Positions 1 through 5,077 of a stretch of 6,646 bases of DNA are shown here, piece by piece. The stretch comes from an uncultured Saprospiraceae bacterium (lineage in GTDB: Bacteria > Bacteroidota > Bacteroidia > Chitinophagales > Saprospiraceae). The stretch's first letter is position 1. Each line of letters opens with the position of its first letter. Both the position numbers and the translations under genes were made by a program. Location of the stretch: contig CALHUZ010000507.1 of NCBI GenBank assembly GCA_938039305.1, positions 1-6,646 on the forward strand. The letters are read 5' to 3'. The notes beneath the pieces are model-generated. The model ran no database searches. It worked only from the letters and a program-made list of their open reading frames with translations, and was not told the origin of the DNA.

Positions 1-1
1 G

Positions 2-106
2 TCAGCAACAGGCACTTTACTTGAAAATGGAAATATAGAAATGACTACTATAATATATGCCGGGCCTTTACAAGTCTTCTGCAACATCGACTTTACTCCC
101 CAATAA
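2..106 (+). CDS. C-terminal end of an upstream gene (partial, unrecognised)
   Basis: This frame is open from the left edge for 34 codons and ends in TAA; the other two forward frames hit stops within the first 40 bases. The fragment ends ...VFCNIDFTPQ. It has no domain I recognise and is too short to assign. All downstream genes run in the same direction and the next ORF starts 15 bases later, which fits the tail of a preceding gene. A 34-codon open stretch can also arise by chance, so this is tentative. Confidence 0.35.
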   Translation, partial: SATGTLLENGNIEMTTIIYAGPLQVFCNIDFTPQ

Positions 107-121
107 AATCAATTTTTCTAT

Positions 122-295
122 ATGATTAACTATTTACTTAATCTGATTTTTCAATCAGAGGAATCTTTAATGGTTGCTGAGACCAAACATAAACTCTTAG
201 TCACCTCTATGAGTACTCTATCAGATGAACTATCAGAGATGGATCAATTATTAGAATATCACTTTAACACAAATCAACATCTAGGTCATGATTAA
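122..295 (+). CDS. Small hypothetical protein overlapping the HTH gene
   Basis: This is a 57-codon ORF starting MINYLLN and ending NQHLGHD. An internal ATG at 170 is preceded by AGAGGA at 157-162 with a 7-base spacer, so a 41-residue product starting MVAETKHKL is an alternative and has the better ribosome site. The sequence is polar and acidic in its second half (LSDELSEMDQLLEYH) and probably helical. There is no signal peptide, no membrane segment and no receiver-domain Asp/Lys pattern. Its last 8 bases (ATGATTAA) overlap the start of the LuxR-type gene in another frame, an arrangement typical of translational coupling. I do not recognise the family. It could be a small partner or leader for the HTH protein, the remnant of an N-terminal domain now out of frame, or a chance ORF. 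Confidence 0.4.
   Translation: MINYLLNLIFQSEESLMVAETKHKLLVTSMSTLSDELSEMDQLLEYHFNTNQHLGHD
157..162 (+). promoter_or_regulatory. Possible Shine-Dalgarno for the internal start at 170
   Basis: AGAGGA lies 7 bases before the ATG at 170, while the upstream ATG at 122 has no purine-rich site before it. This favours the shorter 41-residue form of the small ORF. Bacteroidota often translate without a Shine-Dalgarno, so the argument is weak. Confidence 0.3.
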
Positions 296-509
296 CAATG
301 CCACTATATCAAATCGAGAATTGGAAATTCTACAGCTCGTAGCAAATGAGCATAGCACTAAAGAAATTGCAAAGGAACTCTACATCAGTGTTCACACAGT
401 GCTCAGTCATCGCAAGAATTTGTTAATAAAAATGGATGCTAAGAATACTGCTGGGTTGGTGAGAAGGGGATTTGAAAAAGGATTGTTGCAAATACTTAAT
501 GTCGCCTAA
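288..509 (+). CDS. Stand-alone LuxR/GerE-type HTH DNA-binding protein
   Basis: This 73-residue protein is almost wholly a LuxR_C-like (GerE) domain. The first helix carries the family pattern SNRELEILQLVA (residues 8-19). STKEIAKEL (23-31) is the second helix, and ISVHTVLSHRKNLLIKM (33-49) is the turn plus recognition helix. NTAGLVRRG (53-61) matches the closing helix that normally mediates dimer contacts. By family knowledge such domains bind DNA as dimers, usually as the output module of NarL/FixJ response regulators. No receiver or ligand-binding domain is present here, so any control must come from expression level, a partner, or the overlapping small ORF upstream. The start overlaps that ORF by 8 bases. 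The HTH assignment is firm; the regulated genes are unknown, with the exported-protein genes 72 bases downstream as the nearest candidates. Confidence 0.87.
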   Translation: MINNATISNRELEILQLVANEHSTKEIAKELYISVHTVLSHRKNLLIKMDAKNTAGLVRRGFEKGLLQILNVA

Positions 510-581
510 ACAAAATGTCTAAAACTCTTTAATTACAGTCTATTTGAAGATCTCTCTTCCGCCAAAAAAAAAGAAAATAAA
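510..581 (+). promoter_or_regulatory. Intergenic leader before the ELWxxDGT gene
   Basis: These 72 bases end in a pyrimidine-rich patch and a run of nine A residues (564-572), followed by an A-rich segment up to the ATG at 582. An A-rich, Shine-Dalgarno-free leader is usual for Bacteroidota. I found no convincing -33/-7 pair (TTTG / TAnnTTTG) and no hairpin terminator after the HTH gene. The segment may hold a promoter or may simply be an intra-operon spacer. Confidence 0.3.
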
Positions 582-3563
582 ATGCAGAAAAATAAAAAAC
601 AAAAAGCATCAAAACTCACATGTTTGAGCTCCACTTATCTAAAAGAAATGCTTGACACTTCCAATAGTAAAATTATTAGTTCTTTACTGTTGATAATAAC
701 ACTTAGTTTTTCAACTTATATTTCGGCACAAGAAGGTCTAGAGTTAAACCTTATTGACTACCAAGAAACATCTCCTGCCCCTGGTCGGACATCAATGATA
801 AGAGCAGGAAACAAAATGCTATTTACAGCTTGTGACGAAGCTTTAGGTAATGAACTCTGGATTACAGACGGAGGATTAGAAAATGAAAGTGTCTTATTTG
901 ATATCAATAATGGCCCAAGCGGTAGTGACGTTTTTGACTTTTATGAAGCCGGAAATGGCACCATCTATTTCTTTGCATGGACCGAAGAAACAGGCTATGA
1001 ACTTTGGAAATCTAATGGTAGTGCAGCTACAACAGAACTTGTTAAGGATTTATACCCAGGCGACGAAGGTTCAAGATATTTTGACCACAGCTACTACGTT
1101 CCTAATTCTAATTTTCTCGGCACATATGACGGACAGATTTACTTTGTGGCTTCAATCCCCAATTTTGGGTTTCAATTATGGACATCTGGTGGAGAAGAAT
1201 CCAATACAATACCACTTAGCAGCACCGAGTCTTTGTATCCATCAAGTTTTTCAGTAAACTCCATTGGAGCCTATTTTACGATTAGGGATGATGATTCAAA
1301 TTATCAACTGTATCGAACAGATGGAACTGAGGCAGGGACTTATATACTGCAAAGTGATGTAAGTTCCAATTTTGCCGTACATAATGACAATTTATATTTT
1401 GAAAGTACAGATCCTATCCATGGTGATGAACTGTGGATTTCAGATGGAACATTAGGAGGAACTTATATGCTAATAGATATTACGACTGATGGATCAACAA
1501 ATATATCATCGGGCATGGCCTCTCTCGATAACAATCTCATTTTCGGTGCAAATGGTGATCTTTGGAAAACAGACGGTACTGAAGGAGGCACTTCTCTCAT
1601 ACTGGAAGATGTCGTCTTTGGATCTTATGACGAGGTTGCAAATGTGGGTAGCTTTCTTTTATTTGAGGATAGTAATGAACTTTGGGTTAGCGACGGAACA
1701 ACGTCTGGCACTCAGTTACTTTTAGATCCGTCCTCAGGAAATCCTCTTACTAATTTGACTTTTGGAACTAGCGTCAATGGCTCTTTATTCTTTCTCGCCA
1801 ATGACGGGATCTATGGCGCAGAATTGTGGGTTACAAATGGCATCTCTTCTGGAACTTCTATGGTGAAAGATTTAAACCCTGGGCCTAATGGTTCATCTGT
1901 AAGAGACTGGTATCAAGCTAATAACAGAGCATTCTTTAAAACAAGCGCAGATGAACTCTATACTACTAATGGAACTACTAACGGCACAAAATTAATCTCT
2001 AGTGTAGGAGGTGAATCTATTTCAAATGTGCTGCTTGTAGAAGAGATGAATGGCTATTTAATATTTTATGGCAACATAGGCGATCGAGGATATCAGCTCA
2101 TTAGAACGAATGGGACTAACAATGGGACAGGTAGAATATCCGATTTGCCTAGATTAGAAACAGGAGTTTTATCAGATGAAGAATTTGTCGATTTTAATGG
2201 CTATACATATTTTTCAAGAACCAATATTGTTGAAGATACATCATATATCTTCAAAATGACAGAAAGTAATATAATTAAAGTAAAGAGTCTCTATAGCCCA
2301 GGTATCACAAGAATAAGTTTGCTTGGGGTTACCAATAATAAACTCATTTATAGATTCTATGATTCTAATGAATCTAATGACAGTGAAATATATGCACTCA
2401 ATCCTGATGATAGTGAAACTCTACTAATTGATGGTATCTCTTACGGAGAAGAAGCAGTAGTATCAGCCCAAGGCATTTATTTTGTAGACAACCTAAATCT
2501 ATACAAGACAAATGGAACAATTTTAGGAACAGAGTTGATCGATCTTCCTGAACACGACAGAGGGCCATATACCCTCCAGTTAATTGGAAACAAAATATAC
2601 TTTAGTCTTGAAACAGAAGAAACAGGTAAAGAGCTTTATGTTTCAGATGGGACTTCGTCAGGTACAAATTTGGTCAAAGATATTCAGGCCGGCCCTGAAA
2701 GTGGATATGGTTTTGGAACCCCAATAGGAACAGTTAATAACAAATACTTATTCAAGGCTGATGATGGAACAAATGGATATGAGTTATGGATATCTGATGG
2801 ATCGCTTACAGGAACAACCCTTCTAAAAGATATAGCTCCAGGAGGTGAAAATTCAAATCCTTATAGTAGAAACTTGGAGCATAATAAATTAGAAAACAAC
2901 ATCTTCTTCTTAGCTGATGAGTCCGGAAATGGGCGTGAGCTATGGAAATCAAACGGCACGGCTACTGGGACTAAAAAAATTCATGACCTAGGAGGTGGAT
3001 CAAACTCTCAAGTGAGATTTTTAGGTGCATTCAAAAATGAAATGTATTTATCAACGCAAGGAAGCAATAGTCAAATTTACAAAACAGATGGCACTACAGC
3101 TGGTACCGTAATGATAAATGAATTCTCAGTTAACTACGCAGCAGAACCTATAATAGAACACAACTTAATGATCATTCCTGGTAAAAAAGGAACCATGGAG
3201 TTTCTATTTGCTACAGATGGCACGGGTCCATTTTCAATCGTTGATACACTAAACAACTCAGGTGTGTCTATTAGAAATTCAATATCTCATAATGGTGTCG
3301 TAAACAAATTTATTAGCTATAGTTCTGCAAAAAATGGAGCACAGTTTTATAATCTTATATCGAATTGTGCTTCATTACTAGAATTGACTCAAGATATTAG
3401 TACATCTTCCAATCATTATGCACAATCCATCATAGCAAATGTTAGTATTACAAACGAAGCGTCAGTTCTTTTCTCAGCAAATATGGGAGTAGAATTAAGC
3501 AGTGGTTTCAGTATCGAAAATCTATCCCAATTGGAAATATTAATTGAAGGGTGTACTCCATAG
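582..3563 (+). CDS. Secreted ELWxxDGT-repeat protein with Gly-Cys-X C-terminal domain
   Basis: This 993-residue exported protein has a hydrophobic signal segment at residues 31-48 with a likely cut after A49 (...TYISA|QEG). The preceding 30 residues are long for a signal peptide; an in-frame ATG at 648 (Met23) would give a more normal one, so the start is uncertain. Residues 91 to about 885 carry about 18 units of the ELWxxDGTxxGT repeat, spaced 37-58 residues apart, several followed by (V/L)KDI/L-xPG. Such repeats are expected to form beta-propeller-like blades. Residues 928-993 form a separate C-terminal domain ending GCTP, resembling the '3-coathanger stack'/GCX C-terminal domain seen on Bacteroidota surface proteins (from memory). 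No classical type IX sorting tail is visible. There are no enzymatic motifs; a role in surface structure or binding is inferred. It lies 36 bases before the S74 fibre gene, so the two are probably co-transcribed. Confidence 0.93.
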   Translation: MQKNKKQKASKLTCLSSTYLKEMLDTSNSKIISSLLLIITLSFSTYISAQEGLELNLIDYQETSPAPGRTSMIRAGNKMLFTACDEALGNELWITDGGLENESVLFDINNGPSGSDVFDFYEAGNGTIYFFAWTEETGYELWKSNGSAATTELVKDLYPGDEGSRYFDHSYYVPNSNFLGTYDGQIYFVASIPNFGFQLWTSGGEESNTIPLSSTESLYPSSFSVNSIGAYFTIRDDDSNYQLYRTDGTEAGTYILQSDVSSNFAVHNDNLYFESTDPIHGDELWISDGTLGGTYMLIDITTDGSTNISSGMASLDNNLIFGANGDLWKTDGTEGGTSLILEDVVFGSYDEVANVGSFLLFEDSNELWVSDGTTSGTQLLLDPSSGNPLTNLTFGTSVNGSLFFLANDGIYGAELWVTNGISSGTSMVKDLNPGPNGSSVRDWYQANNRAFFKTSADELYTTNGTTNGTKLISSVGGESISNVLLVEEMNGYLIFYGNIGDRGYQLIRTNGTNNGTGRISDLPRLETGVLSDEEFVDFNGYTYFSRTNIVEDTSYIFKMTESNIIKVKSLYSPGITRISLLGVTNNKLIYRFYDSNESNDSEIYALNPDDSETLLIDGISYGEEAVVSAQGIYFVDNLNLYKTNGTILGTELIDLPEHDRGPYTLQLIGNKIYFSLETEETGKELYVSDGTSSGTNLVKDIQAGPESGYGFGTPIGTVNNKYLFKADDGTNGYELWISDGSLTGTTLLKDIAPGGENSNPYSRNLEHNKLENNIFFLADESGNGRELWKSNGTATGTKKIHDLGGGSNSQVRFLGAFKNEMYLSTQGSNSQIYKTDGTTAGTVMINEFSVNYAAEPIIEHNLMIIPGKKGTMEFLFATDGTGPFSIVDTLNNSGVSIRNSISHNGVVNKFISYSSAKNGAQFYNLISNCASLLELTQDISTSSNHYAQSIIANVSITNEASVLFSANMGVELSSGFSIENLSQLEILIEGCTP
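852..3236 (+). repeat. About 18 ELWxxDGT protein repeats
   Basis: Repeat anchors (ELW or variant) begin at residues 91, 140, 198, 242, 283, 326, 366, 414, 458, 505, ~555, 602, 639, 684, 734, 786, 831 and 874, an average spacing of about 46. Well-kept examples are ELWISDGTLGGT, ELWVSDGTTSGT and ELYVSDGTSSGT. The units at ~555 (YIFKMTES) and 602 (EIYALNPDDSET) have lost the DGT signature but keep the spacing; the units at 198 and 874 are also divergent. The DNA copies differ clearly, so these are old protein-level repeats and not a recent tandem expansion. Confidence 0.88.
3363..3560 (+). other. C-terminal GCX-type domain of the repeat protein
   Basis: Residues 928-993 follow the repeats and share nothing with them. 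The pattern is alternating hydrophobic strands, ...ANVSITNEASVLFSA, then VELSSGFSIE, then LEILIEGCTP at the end. It has two cysteines, Cys929 at the start and Cys991 third from the end, which might form a disulfide. The layout (AxxSVxFxA ... VxLxxGFxIE ... xIxGCxx-end) matches my recollection of the GCX_COOH '3-coathanger stack' domain, which lies at the extreme C-terminus of exported Bacteroidota proteins. A sorting or anchoring role is plausible but unproven. Confidence 0.65.
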
Positions 3564-3599
3564 GAAACCTCCTTTTATTTAGGAAAAAAAGAATCAACT

Positions 3600-4766
3600 A
3601 TGAAATTAACAATCAATAGTAGAGAATACTACAGTCAGGTTTATATTTCCACTATAAGTGCCACCTTATGCAGTGCAATTCTTTTTATGAGTATGAGTTG
3701 GACTAATGCCCAAACAACAATAGAGCCCAACTCTATCACCCTTGGGGTTGATCAAATTAGTGCAGTTGATGAAGACACTATACTTCACTGGGGAAAAACT
3801 CGAAGTGCATTTAGAGGAGGATTCTTTCGGTCTACAGACATAACTAATAACAATGCGGGCACTAACTCATTTGCTTATGGAAGAGAAAGTCAGGCTGCCG
3901 GAGATCAATCATTTTCATTTGGCAGTTTCAACAAAGCTAACGAGACTGGGTCATTTGCACTAGGTGCACAAAACATCGTAGATGGCTCATCTGGATTTGC
4001 TTTTGGTGTAGGAAATCAAGTCAATGGGGCCCAGAGCTTTACAATGGGGAATGACCTCATTAGCAACTCTATATTCACAATTATATTAGGACACTTTAAC
4101 GTTGATTACACTGATCCACCAAATGAAAATGATAGACCCTTATTCGTTTTAGGAAACGGAGACAGAGGCACGAACAGGGGAAGGTCTAACGCTATAACAG
4201 TTCTTAATGATGGAAGGATGTCACTTAGAACGAGAACACCCGAAAGCGATTTACACTTAGCTCATCGCAACAATTCAAGTTTTGCAGGTTTCATGATTCA
4301 AAACGAAGAAGGTGGAATGTCCGGCAATTGGTGGAGATTCTATACAAGATCGCTAACAGATGAATTGGCACTTTACAATAACTCATTCATGGGTGGCACT
4401 TCTGCTGTAGGAGAATTCAACACTTCCGGAAGCTACAGTGGGCCTTCAGATCGGAGATTAAAAAAAGACATTGTAGACCTTCCATATGGGCTAAAAGATG
4501 TTCTTCAACTTGCCCCAAAAAGATATCAATTCAGACATGTAGAAGATCGTCTCGATATAGGACTTGTAGCTCAGGATGTCCTAGAGGTCATTCCAGAACT
4601 AGTAAGCTATGATGAAAAAGATGACAAGTACATGATGAACTATGATGGCTTTGGTGTGCTGGCGATCAAAGCCATCCAAGAGTTACACGACATTGTTCAA
4701 GAACAAAATAAATTGATAGATGTACTCATGAAAAAAGTAGAAGAACTCACTTTGTCCCAAGAGTAA
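3600..4766 (+). CDS. Exported fibre-like protein with YadA-head repeats and S74 autocleaving chaperone
   Basis: This is a 388-residue protein. Residues 1-37 form a signal peptide (hydrophobic 17-31, likely cut NA|Q). Residues 90-165 hold five to six 14-residue S-F-x-x-G repeats like the left-handed beta-roll of YadA-type adhesin heads. Residues 196-222 (NAITVLNDGRMSLRTRTPESDLHLAH) resemble the DGRVGIGTTTP-LHV linker common in Bacteroidota fibre proteins. Residues 283-388 are a peptidase S74 intramolecular chaperone: SDRRLKKDI supplies Ser283 and Lys288, the same +5 spacing as the Ser911/Lys916 dyad of phage K1F endosialidase. A coiled coil follows at about 355-385. By family knowledge this domain drives trimerisation of the stalk and then cleaves itself off just before the serine. 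Here a Sec signal replaces a phage setting, so a surface or secreted trimeric fibre is inferred. There is no sorting tail. It sits 36 bases after the ELWxxDGT gene. Confidence 0.92.
   Translation: MKLTINSREYYSQVYISTISATLCSAILFMSMSWTNAQTTIEPNSITLGVDQISAVDEDTILHWGKTRSAFRGGFFRSTDITNNNAGTNSFAYGRESQAAGDQSFSFGSFNKANETGSFALGAQNIVDGSSGFAFGVGNQVNGAQSFTMGNDLISNSIFTIILGHFNVDYTDPPNENDRPLFVLGNGDRGTNRGRSNAITVLNDGRMSLRTRTPESDLHLAHRNNSSFAGFMIQNEEGGMSGNWWRFYTRSLTDELALYNNSFMGGTSAVGEFNTSGSYSGPSDRRLKKDIVDLPYGLKDVLQLAPKRYQFRHVEDRLDIGLVAQDVLEVIPELVSYDEKDDKYMMNYDGFGVLAIKAIQELHDIVQEQNKLIDVLMKKVEELTLSQE
3867..4094 (+). repeat. YadA-head-like 14-residue repeats
   Basis: Residues 90-165 align as SFAYGRESQAAGDQ, SFSFGSFNKANETG, SFALGAQNIVDGSS, GFAFGVGNQVNGAQ, SFTMGNDLISNS, then a degenerate FTIILG unit. 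The first four are exactly 14 residues. The recurring S-F-x-x-G followed by a polar loop is the signature of YadA head/LbR beta-rolls, which form trimeric adhesin heads. Confidence 0.8.
4446..4763 (+). other. Peptidase S74 (intramolecular chaperone) domain
   Basis: The domain begins at Ser283 in SDRRLKKDIVDLPYG and runs through LAPKRYQFR, the conserved IGLVAQDVLEVIPELV segment, YDGFGVLAIKAIQEL, and a final coiled coil. Ser283 and Lys288 keep the catalytic spacing, so self-cleavage just before Ser283 is predicted. This would release a 106-residue chaperone and leave a mature fibre of about 245 residues. The domain length is in the normal range. Confidence 0.9.
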
Positions 4767-4772
4767 GCAACG

Positions 4773-4784
4773 ATGTGATCACAT
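4773..4784 (+). repeat. 12-bp perfect palindrome after the S74 gene
   Basis: ATGTGATCACAT lies 6 bases after the S74 stop codon and reads identically on both strands. It could be an operator half-way to the kinase genes, but a palindrome of this length is expected about once or twice by chance in a window this long. It has no loop or T-tract, so it is not an intrinsic terminator. Confidence 0.3.
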
Positions 4785-4803
4785 ACATAACTATATTTAG
4801 ATT

Positions 4804-4992
4804 ATGAAGTATCTATCACATAGCTCGTACATTATTGGCCTCAGTGAAGATCAGCTCAAGGCAAAGACAGATACTTTTGGCCACTCTTTAATTAGAGCAT
4901 TTAAGAACAAACTCGACGCAGATATTTCCATATCTAGCAATCAGGGTACACTTGTCGGTTTCAAAATTAGAAACTACAAGAAAGTTTCTTAA
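4804..4992 (+). pseudogene. Orphan C-terminal fragment of a histidine kinase ATPase domain
   Basis: This 62-codon ORF is preceded directly by an in-frame TAG (4798-4800). From residue 8 it reads like the end of a HATPase_c domain. SYIIGLSEDQ aligns with the DNGIGLPED stretch (G1 box), whose DxG is lost here. TFGHSLIRAFKNKL matches the SLGLxLIxxLxxQL helix (G2 box), and ADISISSNQGTLVGFKI matches the closing GxIxxxSxxGTxxxxxI strands. No HisKA domain, N box or ATP-binding Asp-x-Gly precedes it, so it cannot be a kinase. The likeliest reading is debris from a duplicated or recombined kinase related to the TPR kinase starting 85 bases downstream. Alternatively it is a small expressed protein. It lies 37 bases after the S74 gene. 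Confidence 0.6.
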
Positions 4993-5036
4993 TTTGAACC
5001 ATCAACCGAGGTTGGACAACAATGATTCATCTTCAC

Positions 5037-5075
5037 AATCAGTATCATTTGCCTACCTCACTCCAGAATCAGTAT
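5037..5075 (+). repeat. Pair of 9-bp direct repeats just before the kinase start
   Basis: AATCAGTAT occurs at 5037-5045 and again at 5067-5075, start to start 30 bases, about three helical turns. The flanks are also similar (CAC...CATT versus CAG...TCAT). The second copy ends two bases before the ATG of the kinase gene. This could be an operator pair or chance; no matching promoter is evident. Confidence 0.3.
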
Positions 5076-5077
5076 TC

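Noticed and set aside
288..509. Complete two-component response regulator
   Set aside because: Only the LuxR-type HTH is present; neither this ORF nor the overlapping small ORF has a receiver domain.
883..1257. 124-codon ORF in another frame inside the ELWxxDGT gene
   Set aside because: It lies wholly within a gene with clear protein-level repeats, has no recognisable domain and no ribosome site; treated as an overlapping-frame artefact.
1489..1725. 78-codon ORF in another frame inside the ELWxxDGT gene
   Set aside because: Same reasoning: fully nested in a well-supported gene, and the composition is that of a shifted frame.
3600..4766. Prophage tail-fibre gene
   Set aside because: The S74 domain is phage-associated, but the protein has a Sec signal peptide and no neighbouring gene is phage-like.
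4773..4784. CRP-like binding site
   Set aside because: The TGTGA and TCACA halves lack the 6-base spacer a CRP/FNR-family site requires.
5003..5014. Small hairpin (CAAC/GTTG, 4-base loop) after the kinase remnant
   Set aside because: The stem is only four to five pairs and no T-tract follows, so it is not a credible terminator.
5043..5051. Bacteroidota -7 box (TAnnTTTG) before the kinase
   Set aside because: The match has a 3-base instead of a 2-base spacer, and no TTTG lies at the right distance upstream.
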